Shown: positions 7,946 through 18,965 of the stretch, one piece after another
Numbering within the stretch: the first letter of the stretch is position 1
Layout: each line of letters starts with the position of its first letter
Source of the DNA: Acidovorax sp. Leaf78
GTDB taxonomy: Bacteria > Pseudomonadota > Gammaproteobacteria > Burkholderiales > Burkholderiaceae_C
NCBI RefSeq assembly: GCF_001422735.1
Contig: NZ_LMLZ01000023.1
Span: forward strand, 1,691 to 52,721
DNA length: 51,031 nucleotides
Direction: 5' to 3'
Translations under genes and position numbers: made by a program
The notes under the pieces: model-generated
Told to the model about the DNA's origin: nothing
Seen by the model: only the letters and a program-made list of their open reading frames with translations
The model's database searches: none

Positions 7946-8833
7946 ATGGAACGCATCAACCTTAACCAATTGCACGGCTTTGCCACCGCCATCGAACTGG
8001 GCAGCTTCTCTGCCGCGGCGCAGCGGCTGGACCTGACCCAACCAGCTGTCAGCCTGCAGGTGCGCCAACTGGAAAAACGGCTGGGCACGGTATTGGTCGA
8101 ACGGGTCGGCCGGGTGCTGCGCCCTACCGCGGCAGGTGCGGAGCTGTTGACGCACGTGGGCCGCATCGATGCAGCGGTGAGCGAGGCGATCGATGCCGTG
8201 TCGCGCCACGCCGACGGCAGTACCGGCCGCGTGCGCCTGGGCACGGGCGCCACGGCCTGCATCTTTTTGCTGCCGCCGGTGTTGCGGTCGTTGCGGCAGC
8301 GGTTCCCGGGGCTCGACATTACGGTGAGCACCGGCAACACCGCAGACATCGTGCAGGCCGTAGAGGGCAACACGCTGGACCTGGGCCTGGTCACGCTGCC
8401 TGCCAGCGGCCGGATGCTGGAGGTGATCCCCTTGCTGAAGGACCCCTTCGTGGCCATTGCCCCCGCAGGCACCGGGCTGCCCGCACGCGTCAACGCCAAG
8501 GAACTGGCGCGCCACCCGGTACTGCTGTATGAACCCGGCGGCCAAACCCGCCGCTTGGCCGATGCCTGGTTTGCACGCGCCGGCGTGGCACTGCAGCCTG
8601 CCATGTCGCTGGGCAGCGTGGAGGCAATCAAGGAACTGGTGGCTGCAGGCCTGGGCTGCGCGGTGCTGCCGGGCATGGCGGTGCAAGGCGTGCACCGTGG
8701 ACATGGAGGCGCGCTGGAAGTGCGACCGTTGTCACCGCCCCTGCGCCGCACACTGGCCGTGGTGATGCGCAGGGACAAAAAGCTGCACTGGGGGTTGCGC
8801 GAAACGGTGGCAGCGTTGCGGGCGGTGGAATGA
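7946..8833 (+). CDS. LysR-family transcriptional regulator
   Basis: Protein of 295 residues with the usual LTTR layout. Residues 1-65 hold the winged helix (NQLHGFATAIELGSFSAAA, then the recognition helix LTQPAVSLQVRQLEKRLG). The rest is a periplasmic-binding-protein-like effector domain. ATG 7946 places the HTH at the normal distance; the frame is open upstream but unlikely coding. Divergent from the GNAT-MFS pair, with a shared inverted repeat, so it most likely controls that pair. Effector unknown. Confidence 0.9.
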   Translation: MERINLNQLHGFATAIELGSFSAAAQRLDLTQPAVSLQVRQLEKRLGTVLVERVGRVLRPTAAGAELLTHVGRIDAAVSEAIDAVSRHADGSTGRVRLGTGATACIFLLPPVLRSLRQRFPGLDITVSTGNTADIVQAVEGNTLDLGLVTLPASGRMLEVIPLLKDPFVAIAPAGTGLPARVNAKELARHPVLLYEPGGQTRRLADAWFARAGVALQPAMSLGSVEAIKELVAAGLGCAVLPGMAVQGVHRGHGGALEVRPLSPPLRRTLAVVMRRDKKLHWGLRETVAALRAVE

Positions 8834-9152
8834 AAAGATGGTGCGCTGCGGGTTGCAGGCCATTTGCTTGAAGTGCATACAGAGTTTCCGCGGCCAGCAC
8901 GCACACTCAAAAGCAACCACCGCCACCGCCACCGCAAAACCCAAACGCCGAACGCCGCAAACGCCAAACTACTCAGCTGCACGAAATCGCCGCCGGTATT
9001 TCATGCGGTCGCCCTCCGCAGAGGATCAGGTTTTCCAACTGTGCATGCGGCCAAAAAAGATCCAGACAAACAAAAACGGACTGCAGTCGTGAAAACTGCA
9101 GTCCGTTTATTTTTGACCACCCCACAACAAAATCTGCTGCGTGGCGAAAATC
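8834..9152. other. Gene-free interval between LysR and tRNA cluster
   Basis: About 320 bases without a convincing gene. It contains a (CCACCG)n-like low-complexity patch around 8917-8937 and, at its right end, a strong hairpin terminator serving the minus-strand tRNA cluster. Confidence 0.6.
9072..9114 (-). terminator. Terminator of the gltX-tRNA transcript (bidirectional)
   Basis: Perfect 14-bp stem AAACGGACTGCAGT/ACTGCAGTCCGTTT (9074-9087 with 9095-9108), 7-base loop. On the minus strand it is followed by TTTTTG; on the plus strand by ATTTTT, so it may also end LysR transcription. Confidence 0.9.
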
Positions 9153-9229
9153 TGGCGGAGTGGACGGGACTCGAACCCGCGACCCCCGGCGTGACAGGCC
9201 GGTATTCTAACCAACTGAACTACCACTCC
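9153..9229 (-). tRNA. tRNA-Asp(GTC), copy 1
   Basis: 77 nt including encoded CCA. Acceptor GGAGTGG pairs with CCACTCC; anticodon GTC in the loop of CCGGCCTGTCACGCCGG; T-loop TTCGAGT. Identical to the second copy at 9504-9580, including 20 bases of upstream leader. Confidence 0.97.
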
Positions 9230-9257
9230 TGGCAGGCAGCTTTCGCTTGCTACAACT

Positions 9258-9333
9258 TGGCGACCCTACGGGGATTCGAACCCCGGTACTCACCGTGAAA
9301 GGGTGATGTCCTAGGCCTCTAGACGATAGGGTC
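9258..9333 (-). tRNA. tRNA-Glu(TTC)
   Basis: 76 nt including CCA. Acceptor GACCCTA/TAGGGTC; anticodon stem-loop CACCCTTTCACGGTG with anticodon TTC; T-loop TTCGAAT. Confidence 0.97.
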
Positions 9334-9363
9334 AAAACCTTGGAACTAACCGAACTCAAATTG

Positions 9364-9439
<76 letters not shown>

Positions 9440-9463
9440 ACGGATCTCTGGACGAATCCAAAG

Positions 9464-9495
9464 AAAAACCCTTGCATATCAAAGACCTGCAAGGG
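9464..9495 (-). terminator. Terminator-like hairpin inside the tRNA cluster
   Basis: Stem CCCTTGCA/TGCAAGGG (9469-9476 with 9488-9495), 11-base loop, followed on the minus strand by TTTTTCTTT. It lies between the second tRNA-Asp and tRNA-Ala, so it may attenuate or process the transcript. Confidence 0.65.
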
Positions 9496-9503
9496 CTTTT
9501 GAC

Positions 9504-9580
9504 TGGCGGAGTGGACGGGACTCGAACCCGCGACCCCCGGCGTGACAGGCCGGTATTCTAACCAACTGAACTACCACTCC
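9504..9580 (-). tRNA. tRNA-Asp(GTC), copy 2, overlapping the 3' end of gltX
   Basis: 77 nt, identical in sequence to the copy at 9153-9229. The 20-base leader CAAGCGAAAGCTGCCTGCCA immediately upstream is also shared. The gltX stop codon (TAG, 9573-9571) lies inside the first 10 bases of this tRNA gene. Confidence 0.97.
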
Positions 9581-10971
9581 TGGCAGGCAGCTTTCGCTTG
9601 GACCGATGGCGTGTGGGCCGTCCCCACCGTCAGCACGCGCGCGGGCATGGCCAGTTGCGGCATCTTCAGGCCCTGGCTCGCCAGCACCTGCTTGAATGCA
9701 GCGCTGATGGAGGCCTTGTCCCATTCGCAGGCAGACAGGGCATCTGCCAGTGCGTCCAGTGCGGGGGCGATAGCTTCGGTGACATGCTGGGCGCGCTCGG
9801 CGTCCACCGGGGTCACGTCGCCGTAGAACACCTGCGCCCAGTTGGCGAGGGCCACGGTGGTGTCGCAGCGGTCCTTGAACAGTGCGCAGATGCGCACCAG
9901 CCGGCCGTCGGCCAGCGCCTGCGCAGAGATGCCCCGCTGCTGCAGCTGCGGCGCCACCAGGGCGGCCAGTGCATCGTCGGCCAGGGCCTTGATGTGCTGC
10001 GCATTCACCCAGCGCAGCTTGGCTTCGTCGAACTGCGCGGCGCTGCGGCCCAGGTGGTCCAGGTTGAACCAGGCCAGAAACTGCTCGCGGCTGAAAATCT
10101 CGTCGTCACCGTGGCTCCAGCCCAGGCGCGCCAGATAGTTGACCATGGCATCGGGCAGATAGCCTTCGTCACGGTACTGCGTGACGGGTTTGGCGCCGTT
10201 GCGCTTGCTCATCTTCTCGCCCTGCTCATTGAGCACGGTGGGCAGGTGGGCGTACACCGGTGGCTCCTTGCCCAGCGCACGGAAGATGTTGATCTGGCGC
10301 GGCGTGTTGTTCACATGGTCGTCGCCGCGGATCACGTGGGTGATGTCCATGTCGATGTCGTCCACCACCACGCAGAAGTTATAGGTGGGAGTGCCGTCGG
10401 GGCGCGCGATCACCAGGTCATCGAGTTCGTCGTTGCTGATCTCGATGCGGCCCTTGACCTTGTCGTCCCAGGCGACCACGCCGCCCTGCGGGTTCTTGAA
10501 GCGCAGCACGGGCAGCACGCCTTCGGGGATGGCGGGCAGGGTCTTGCCGGGCTCGGGGCGCCACGTGCCGTCGTAGCGCGGCTTTTCCTTGGCGGCCATC
10601 TGCTTCTCGCGCAGGGCATCGAGCTCGGCAATGCTCATGTAGCAGGGGTACACCAGGCCCGTGGCCTTGAGGTCTTCGAGCACGGCGCGGTAGCGGTCCA
10701 TGCGCTGCATCTGGTAGAACGGGCCCTCGTCGGGCTGCATGTTCAGCCATTCCATGCTCTCCAGGATCACGTCCACCGCCACCTGGCTCGAGCGCTCGAC
10801 ATCGGTGTCTTCGATGCGCAGGATGAAGTCGCCGCCCATGGCGCGCGCAAAGGCCCAGGGGTACAGCGCCGAGCGGATGTTGCCAAGGTGGATGAAGCCG
10901 GTGGGCGACGGCGCAAAGCGGGTGCGCACGCGGCCAGTGGCGGGGGTGGAGGTGTTGTTCTGGTCGGTCAT
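9571..10971 (-). CDS. gltX: Glutamyl-tRNA synthetase (altered C-terminus)
   Basis: Protein of 466 residues that charges tRNA-Glu. The class I signatures are [15 protein letters not shown] (HIGH-type) near the N-terminus and [12 protein letters not shown] (KMSKR). Start ATG 10971 gives MTDQNN; an in-frame extension to 11004 is unlikely. The protein ends [14 protein letters not shown], whereas family members continue after HTPS with a helix of the type DAVLxLxxREEVLxRL. The last 10 codons and the stop are made of the tRNA-Asp leader and gene, so the final helix of about 15-20 residues has been replaced. It is probably still functional, being essential, and heads a gltX-tRNA transcript that includes its own substrate tRNA-Glu. 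Confidence 0.95.
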   Translation of the reverse strand: MTDQNNTSTPATGRVRTRFAPSPTGFIHLGNIRSALYPWAFARAMGGDFILRIEDTDVERSSQVAVDVILESMEWLNMQPDEGPFYQMQRMDRYRAVLEDLKATGLVYPCYMSIAELDALREKQMAAKEKPRYDGTWRPEPGKTLPAIPEGVLPVLRFKNPQGGVVAWDDKVKGRIEISNDELDDLVIARPDGTPTYNFCVVVDDIDMDITHVIRGDDHVNNTPRQINIFRALGKEPPVYAHLPTVLNEQGEKMSKRNGAKPVTQYRDEGYLPDAMVNYLARLGWSHGDDEIFSREQFLAWFNLDHLGRSAAQFDEAKLRWVNAQHIKALADDALAALVAPQLQQRGISAQALADGRLVRICALFKDRCDTTVALANWAQVFYGDVTPVDAERAQHVTEAIAPALDALADALSACEWDKASISAAFKQVLASQGLKMPQLAMPARVLTVGTAHTPSVQAKAACQEW

Positions 10972-11004
10972 AGTCTTGCTGGGTGGTCCGCCCTGCCCTG
11001 GCAA

Positions 11005-11277
11005 ATGCCGGGGGTGCGCAGGCGGCGGTCAATGCCAAATGATAAATGCCGTGCCGCGGGCGGATGTCCGCAGGCCTGAAACGGCACGGGCGCCCCGACC
11101 GATCGGCGCGCCCATGGGCGGATGTTCAGTGAGCAAAGCGCGCGGTGCACAAAGCGCCGCACCAAAAACTATCCTGCGGATTTGGATTCAGCCGGATAAC
11201 TAGGCGGGGAGCCGCAGACAGTGCTGTAGCACGGCAAGGCTCCGGAGCGACGTTAGCCGGTTGAAGGCAAATCCGCT
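11005..11277. other. gltX-purF intergenic region
   Basis: Contains the gltX promoter region and, adjacent to purF, the large nested hairpin described separately. No open frame of coding quality. Confidence 0.6.
11164..11276 (-). terminator. Large nested hairpin after purF (terminator or structured RNA)
   Basis: Four nested stems in 101 bases: GCGGATTTG/CAAATCCGC (11176-11184 with 11268-11276, perfect), CCGGATAAC/GTTAGCCGG (11192-11200 with 11252-11260, one mismatch), GGAGCC/GGCTCC (11208-11213 with 11238-11243), GTGC/GCAC (11221-11224 with 11229-11232). The structure starts two bases after the purF stop and is followed on the minus strand by AGGATAG then TTTTT. This is far larger than an ordinary terminator. 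Confidence 0.55.
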
Positions 11278-12783
<1,506 letters not shown>

Positions 12784-12867
12784 AAGTTTTTTCCATCCGT
12801 TTGCGGGAACAGCCCCGCGGCAATCACACAGCGGCAGCTTCTGGCCACCACCACATTGATATCCACC

Positions 12868-13368
12868 TCAGGAAGGCAGATGCCTTCCAAATTCTTCCGG
12901 TAACGCAGGTTTCAACCCCTTGAGCAACTCGGCCAATACCGGCGCGCCCCAGGATTCCTGCCACCAGGGCGCCTCATGCATGGGCGTGAGGCCCGCCACC
13001 ACGGCCACAGCCAACAGCAGCACCAAGCCCCTGAGCACCCCGAACACTGCGCCCAGCGTGCGGTCTGCCGGTCTGAGCCCGATGGCCTCGACCAGCTTCT
13101 TGGCCAGCCAGGTCAGAAAACCGCACACAAATACCGACCCGATGAAAACCACCGCGAATCCGGCGGCATACCGCAGCGACCCCGCCGACTCGCCCATGGG
13201 GAGCAACGCCGCCATATCGTCGGCAAACCACTGCGCCACAAAAAACGACACCACCCATCCGAGCAGCGACAGCACCTCGAACACCAGGCCCCGCCACGCG
13301 CCGATCAGCATCGACGCCAGCAGCACCGCCACAAAGATCCAGTCCAGGGCTGCCACGGACACGCTCAA
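12868..13368 (-). CDS. cvpA: CvpA family membrane protein
   Basis: Protein of 166 residues with four hydrophobic helices (residues about 8-25, 30-48, 64-90, 104-125) and the CvpA signature DWIFVAVLLASMLIGAWRG. Named for colicin V production; its role in envelope homeostasis is not settled. The called start is TTG 13368; GTG codons at residues 3 and 5 are alternatives and no strong Shine-Dalgarno sequence decides between them. Lies between dedD and purF in the usual order. Confidence 0.88.
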   Translation of the reverse strand: MSVSVAALDWIFVAVLLASMLIGAWRGLVFEVLSLLGWVVSFFVAQWFADDMAALLPMGESAGSLRYAAGFAVVFIGSVFVCGFLTWLAKKLVEAIGLRPADRTLGAVFGVLRGLVLLLAVAVVAGLTPMHEAPWWQESWGAPVLAELLKGLKPALPEEFGRHLPS

Positions 13369-13420
13369 TCAATCAGTCAATGAATCAGTTAGCCGTCGGC
13401 CAGATCAACCTGAGCGCGAC

Positions 13421-14278
13421 TCACAGCGCCAGCACCGACGCAGACAGGTCCAACGCCTTGATGCGGGCCGCCGCCTTGTCGGCCTCGGCACGGTCCGAAA
13501 ACGGTCCGACGCGAACCCGCGTGCGCTTGCCGTCCTTGGTGTCCACTACCTGGGTATAGGTTTTCATGCCAGATCGCTCGACCTTGGTGCGCGCCTCGCG
13601 GGCCTTTTCGGCGTCGGCGAAGGCACCCACCTGCACGATGAACCGGCTTTCGTCGGGCTTGGCCGCAGTGGCCGCCGCAGCGGGCTCGGCCTGGCGGCCT
13701 TCGAGCAGCGCACGGGCGCGGGCCGCGTCATCGGGCCTGGTGGCCGGCTTGTGCTCTGGCGCAGGTTTGGGCTCGGGCTTGGGTTCTGGCTTCGCTTCAG
13801 GCTTGGCCGGCGTGGCGGCAGCCACGGCAGGCTTGGACGCTGCGGGGCGTGAGGAGCCTTGCACCAGTTCTTCGCCATCGGTAAGACCGTTGCCTGCGGC
13901 GTTACTGCGTGCGGGGGCCGTTGCCACACGCGGCGCTGGCGCAGCCGCCTCGGGAGCGGGGGTCGTCGCAGGCCTGGGCGCAGCAGCGGCAACAGGCGCC
14001 TGGGCCACAGGGCCGGGCACCACCAGCGGTGCGACCTTGTTGCGATCAGGAATCTCGATGGGAATGTCGACCGGGATCGGCCGGGGCTGCGTGTCGAACA
14101 GCATGGGAAAGCCGATGACGCCCACCAGCACCAGCACAGCCGCACCGATGAGCCGGTGGCGGGCACGCCGCCGCATCACTTCGATGCTGTCCGCCTGCGG
14201 GGCACGCGGACGCTTGGCGGGCTTTTCGGCCGGCGCCTGCTCACTCTGACCGGGCCAGCGAAACTTGAAAAATGCCAT
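13421..14278 (-). CDS. dedD: SPOR-domain protein DedD-like
   Basis: Protein of 285 residues. A cytoplasmic N-terminus (KFRWPGQSEQ) is followed by one transmembrane helix (about residues 37-55, LIGAAVLVLVGVIGFPMLF), a long Ala/Pro-rich linker including EAKPEPKPEPKPAPEHKP, and a C-terminal SPOR domain from about residue 210 (SRFIVQVGAFADAEKAREA, ending RIKALDLSASVLAL). SPOR domains bind denuded septal peptidoglycan, so a role in cell division is expected. Conserved position between folC and cvpA. Confidence 0.9.
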   Translation of the reverse strand: MAFFKFRWPGQSEQAPAEKPAKRPRAPQADSIEVMRRRARHRLIGAAVLVLVGVIGFPMLFDTQPRPIPVDIPIEIPDRNKVAPLVVPGPVAQAPVAAAAPRPATTPAPEAAAPAPRVATAPARSNAAGNGLTDGEELVQGSSRPAASKPAVAAATPAKPEAKPEPKPEPKPAPEHKPATRPDDAARARALLEGRQAEPAAAATAAKPDESRFIVQVGAFADAEKAREARTKVERSGMKTYTQVVDTKDGKRTRVRVGPFSDRAEADKAAARIKALDLSASVLAL

Positions 14279-14312
14279 GGAGTAACGACTCGTTCAGACC
14301 TCGGATGCGTCC

Positions 14313-15638
14313 CTATTGGCCCAGATGTTTGGCGTGCAGGCGGGGCGTGCCGTTGACCAACACACCGCCCACCGTGAAAAACGAGCCAAAGACCACGATT
14401 CTATCAGCGGGGTCTGCCGCCTCGACCGCCGCCTGCAGGGCTGCCACGGGGTCTGCGTGCAAGCTCGACTCCACATCGCGGCGCCCGCCCGCCACCATGT
14501 GCACGGCGTTCCATTTCTGCTGCAGCACGGCTGCCGTCTCGGCCCGGGGCGTGGGCAGGTTGGTGAAGTACCAGCGGTCGATCAGCGGCCCCACCTTGGC
14601 CAGCATGGGCGCCAGGTCCTTGTCGGCCATGGCGCCAAAGACGGCGTGGGTGGTCGGAAAGAACCCCATCGCATCCAGATTGGCCGTGAGCGCCGCCACC
14701 GAATGCGGGTTGTGCGCCACGTCCAGCACCAGCGTCGGCTGGCCCGGCACGATCTGGAAGCGGCCGGGCAGCTCGACCATGGCCAAGCCATTGCGCACCG
14801 CCTGGGCCGTGACGGGAATGCGTTCGCGCAGGGCTTCGAACGCCGCCAGCACGCCCGACGCGTTGATCAGCTGGTTGGCGCCGCGCAGCGACGGGTAGGC
14901 CATGCCAGCGTAGCGGCGGCCCCGCCCGGCCCAGTTCCACTGCTGCTTGTCGCCCGAAAAGTTGAAGTCCTTGCCAAAGCGCCACAGGTCCGCCCCGATC
15001 TCCAGGGCGTGGTCGACCACGCTCTGCGGAGCCATCGGGTCGCTGACCACCACGGGGCGGCCGGTGCGCATGATGCCGGCCTTTTCGCGGCCGATGCTCT
15101 CCCGGTCGGGGCCCAGGAACTCGGTGTGGTCGATGTCGATGCTGGTGATGATGGCGCAGTCGGCATCGATCACGTTGGTGGCGTCGAGCCGCCCGCCCAG
15201 GCCCACCTCCAGGATGGCCAGGTCCAGGCGCGACTGGCTCATCAGGCGCAGGATGGCCAGCGTGGTGAATTCAAAATACGTGAGCGAAATTTCATCGCCG
15301 TTTTGCACCCTGGCGCTTTCCACGGCAGCGAAGTGCGCTATCAAATCAGATGCACCCACGATCTCGCCGTGGATGCGGCAGCGTTCTTCAAAGTGCACCA
15401 GGTGGGGCGAGGTGTACACCCCCGTGCGGTAGCCCGACTGCAGCGCGACCGCCTCCAGCATGGCGCAGGTGGAGCCTTTGCCGTTGGTGCCTGCCACGGT
15501 GATCACGGGGCAGTCGAAGCGCAGCGCCATGCGCTGGGCCACCTCGCGCACACGGTCGAGGCCCATGTCGATATTGCGGGGGTGCAGCTGCTCGCAGTGG
15601 CGCAGCCAGTCTTCCAGGGTGTGATGGGTGGTGTGCAT
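14313..15638 (-). CDS. folC: Bifunctional dihydrofolate/folylpolyglutamate synthase
   Basis: Protein of 441 residues, full length. It adds glutamate to dihydropteroate and polyglutamylates folates. The Mur-ligase-type P-loop VAGTNGKGSTCAML is near residue 45, and the family pattern SPHLVHFEERCRI and GLGGRLDATNVID follow. First gene of the folC-dedD-cvpA-purF series; 34 bases separate it from dedD. Divergent from the ArsC-like reductase gene. Confidence 0.96.
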   Translation of the reverse strand: MHTTHHTLEDWLRHCEQLHPRNIDMGLDRVREVAQRMALRFDCPVITVAGTNGKGSTCAMLEAVALQSGYRTGVYTSPHLVHFEERCRIHGEIVGASDLIAHFAAVESARVQNGDEISLTYFEFTTLAILRLMSQSRLDLAILEVGLGGRLDATNVIDADCAIITSIDIDHTEFLGPDRESIGREKAGIMRTGRPVVVSDPMAPQSVVDHALEIGADLWRFGKDFNFSGDKQQWNWAGRGRRYAGMAYPSLRGANQLINASGVLAAFEALRERIPVTAQAVRNGLAMVELPGRFQIVPGQPTLVLDVAHNPHSVAALTANLDAMGFFPTTHAVFGAMADKDLAPMLAKVGPLIDRWYFTNLPTPRAETAAVLQQKWNAVHMVAGGRRDVESSLHADPVAALQAAVEAADPADRIVVFGSFFTVGGVLVNGTPRLHAKHLGQ

Positions 15639-15686
15639 ACAGGGCGGGATTGTCGCCCACCGCGCAATTGCCGGATGATGTGCGCC

Positions 15687-16073
15687 ATGACAACCTCACA
15701 CATCACTCTCTACGGCATTCCCAACTGCGACACGGTCAAGAAATCCCGCGCCTGGTTCACGGAACAGGGGCTGGAGCACGTGTTCCACGACTTCAAAAAA
15801 CAGGGCGTGCCCGCCGACCGGTTGCCCGGCTGGATGAACGCCGTAGGCTGGGAAAAGCTGGTCAACCGCCAGGGAACCACCTGGCGCAAGCTCGACTCCG
15901 ACACCCAGTCGGCGGTGAAGGACGAAAGCAGTGCCAGCACCCTTCTCCAGGCCCAGCCCAGTGTCGTCAAGCGCCCGGTGGTGGAGTGGCGCCAAGGCGG
16001 CAAGACCCATGTTTCAGTGGGTTTTGTGCCTGATCAATGGCTGGCTTGGCGCGGAGAGGGCGAAAAAGCCTGA
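15687..16073 (+). CDS. ArsC/Spx-family reductase (YffB-like)
   Basis: Protein of 128 residues with a thioredoxin-like fold predicted from GIPNCDTVKKSRAWF; the single active-site Cys14 is followed by DTVKK as in the YffB/Spx/ArsC family. True ArsC is less likely because members with a DTVKK context are usually uncharacterised glutathione-linked reductases. Start: ATG 15687 matches family N-termini (TTSHITLYGIPNCDTVKKA); in-frame ATGs at 15675 and 15678 would add only MMCA. Divergent from folC. Confidence 0.88.
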   Translation: MTTSHITLYGIPNCDTVKKSRAWFTEQGLEHVFHDFKKQGVPADRLPGWMNAVGWEKLVNRQGTTWRKLDSDTQSAVKDESSASTLLQAQPSVVKRPVVEWRQGGKTHVSVGFVPDQWLAWRGEGEKA

Positions 16074-16208
16074 ATCAATGCGTGAAGACCGGAGATATCG
16101 CACAAATCTTTACGCAGATTTACGGCTTCACGGCCCGGAATTGACCTCGCAGGCCTAAACTTTTCCACAGTCTGGTGCGTTATGTACCGACCCGAAAGGA
16201 GTTTCTCC

Positions 16209-16850
16209 ATGAAAAAGATCGTCATTTTTTCCGCCATCGCAGCCGTTGCCACGGTGGCCAGCGCTCAGGAACAGGGCCGCGTGCTGTCGGCCACGCCTGT
16301 CGTGCAGCAAATCGCCACGCCCCAGCAGGTCTGCGGCAATGAAACCGTCTACAACGGCAACCGCACGACCGGCGCTGGCGCCGTGGTGGGCGCGATTGCC
16401 GGTGGCGCAGCCGGCAATGCCATCGGCAAGGGCAGCGGCCGGGCCGCCGCCACAGCCATCGGCTTGATCGGTGGCGCCGTGATCGGCAACCAGATCGAGG
16501 GCGGCCAGCCGCAGTACCAGAACGTGCAGCGCTGCACCACCGAGACGTACTACCAGAACCGCACCGTGGGCTACGACGTGGTCTATGAATATGCCGGCCG
16601 CCAGTACACCACCCGCACCCAGCACGACCCAGGCCGCTGGATTCCGGTGAGCGTGCAGCCTGGCCAGACCTATTCCACGCAGCCCGACCCGTATGCGTCC
16701 CAGGGCGTGTACAGCCAGCCTGGCGTGGTCACGTCGACCTATCCGGTGCAGCCTGTGTACCAGCAGCCCACCTACGTGACGCCGCCCGTGACAGTGATCG
16801 AGTACGGGTACGACCGCCCCTACCACCACCGCAATCCGTACTGGCGCTAA
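16209..16850 (+). CDS. Glycine-zipper 2TM domain (17-kDa surface antigen-like) protein
   Basis: Protein of 213 residues. A signal peptide ends near TVASAQEQ (residue 19-20). Residues about 60-100 are the glycine-zipper hairpin typical of Rickettsia 17-kDa antigen-like outer membrane proteins (GAGAVVGAIAGGAAGNAIGKG, then GLIGGAVIGNQIEG, described here in part). The C-terminal half is Tyr/Gln/Pro-rich with repeated YxxQP motifs and a YDRPYHH tail. AAAGGAG precedes ATG 16209. No lipobox cysteine is seen, so it is probably a periplasmic or outer-membrane protein involved in envelope structure. Confidence 0.85.
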   Translation: MKKIVIFSAIAAVATVASAQEQGRVLSATPVVQQIATPQQVCGNETVYNGNRTTGAGAVVGAIAGGAAGNAIGKGSGRAAATAIGLIGGAVIGNQIEGGQPQYQNVQRCTTETYYQNRTVGYDVVYEYAGRQYTTRTQHDPGRWIPVSVQPGQTYSTQPDPYASQGVYSQPGVVTSTYPVQPVYQQPTYVTPPVTVIEYGYDRPYHHRNPYWR

Positions 16851-16878
16851 GCCCCTCGCAGGGCCCGCTTGGTAGCCC

Positions 16879-16907
16879 AAAAGAGCCCTTTGAGGGCTCT
16901 TTTTTCA
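16879..16907 (+). terminator. Rho-independent terminator
   Basis: Stem AAAAGAGCCC/GGGCTCTTTT (16879-16888 with 16894-16903), loop TTTGA, T-run. Ends the glycine-zipper gene transcript. Confidence 0.92.
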
Positions 16908-17022
16908 TGGCCTTTGCAAACCCGCAGCGCCGCACCGCACAAACACTGCGAGCGCGCTGTCGGGCAGGCCACGCCCCCTGCCCTAAAATCGCGGGTTTCC
17001 TCCAACCCAAACCAGCGCATCC

Positions 17023-17340
17023 ATGACCACCGAAAAAATCGACGGCGTGTCCGTCACCACCCAGGCCAACGTGTACTTTGACGGCAAGTGCGTGAGCCAC
17101 GGCATCACCTTCCTTGATGGCACGAAGAAGTCGGTGGGCGTGGTGCTGCCCGCAACGCTCACGTTCAACACCGGCGCGCCGGAAATCATGGAATGCGTGG
17201 CGGGCTCGTGCGAGTACAAGCTCGACGGCACCGACAGCTGGGTGAAGTCCGCGGCGGGCGAGAAGTTCAGCGTGCCGGGCAACTCCAAGTTCGACATCCG
17301 CGTGACCGAGGCGTACCACTACATCTGCCATTTCGGCTGA
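17023..17340 (+). CDS. ppnP: Pyrimidine/purine nucleoside phosphorylase PpnP
   Basis: Protein of 105 residues, the normal length of the PpnP (DUF1255) cupin family, which cleaves nucleosides with phosphate. The pattern ANVYFDGKCVSHGITF, GVVLPATLTFNT, ECVAGSCEYKL and the terminal YHYICHFG fits throughout. It sits 39 bases ahead of argG on the same strand, so the two may be cotranscribed. Confidence 0.92.
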   Translation: MTTEKIDGVSVTTQANVYFDGKCVSHGITFLDGTKKSVGVVLPATLTFNTGAPEIMECVAGSCEYKLDGTDSWVKSAAGEKFSVPGNSKFDIRVTEAYHYICHFG

Positions 17341-18717
<1,377 letters not shown>

Positions 18718-18821
18718 GGTCCAGGTGGGCGTGGCACCGGAGAGCAATCCCGGACGCCCTCACCCCACCTGTTACGGCGGCACGGAGCACGGCTCCCTAG
18801 GCTGCACCAGTGTTGAATAAG

Positions 18822-18875
18822 CATAAAAATAGCCCGTACCGCTTGATAGACAAGCGCTAGCAGCTATCAAACATA
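18822..18875. repeat. Dispersed repeat B, copy 1
   Basis: ATAAAAATAGCCCGTACCGCTTGATAGACAAGCGCTAGCAGCTATCAAA region. It contains an internal inverted repeat (GCTTG/CAAGC) and recurs with changes at 30003-30057 and, inverted, inside pepN at 33866-33932. Confidence 0.75.
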
Positions 18876-18879
18876 TAGC

Positions 18880-18911
18880 AAAGCCACCGATCATTGATCC
18901 GGTGGCTTTTT
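18880..18911 (+). terminator. Terminator after argG (bidirectional)
   Basis: Stem AAAGCCACCG/CGGTGGCTTT (18880-18889 with 18900-18909), then TTTTT. Lies between convergent argG and murB. Confidence 0.92.
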
Positions 18912-18965
18912 GCATGGTGCGCCGGTCTCTAAACCTCAGCGGACCGGGGCACCGCGCCGAACGCG

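Noticed and set aside
11176..11276. Integron attC site
   Set aside because: Size and GTTA/TAAC arms are suggestive, but both core sites miss the RYYYAAC/GTTRRRY consensus by one base, and no integrase or cassette array is nearby.
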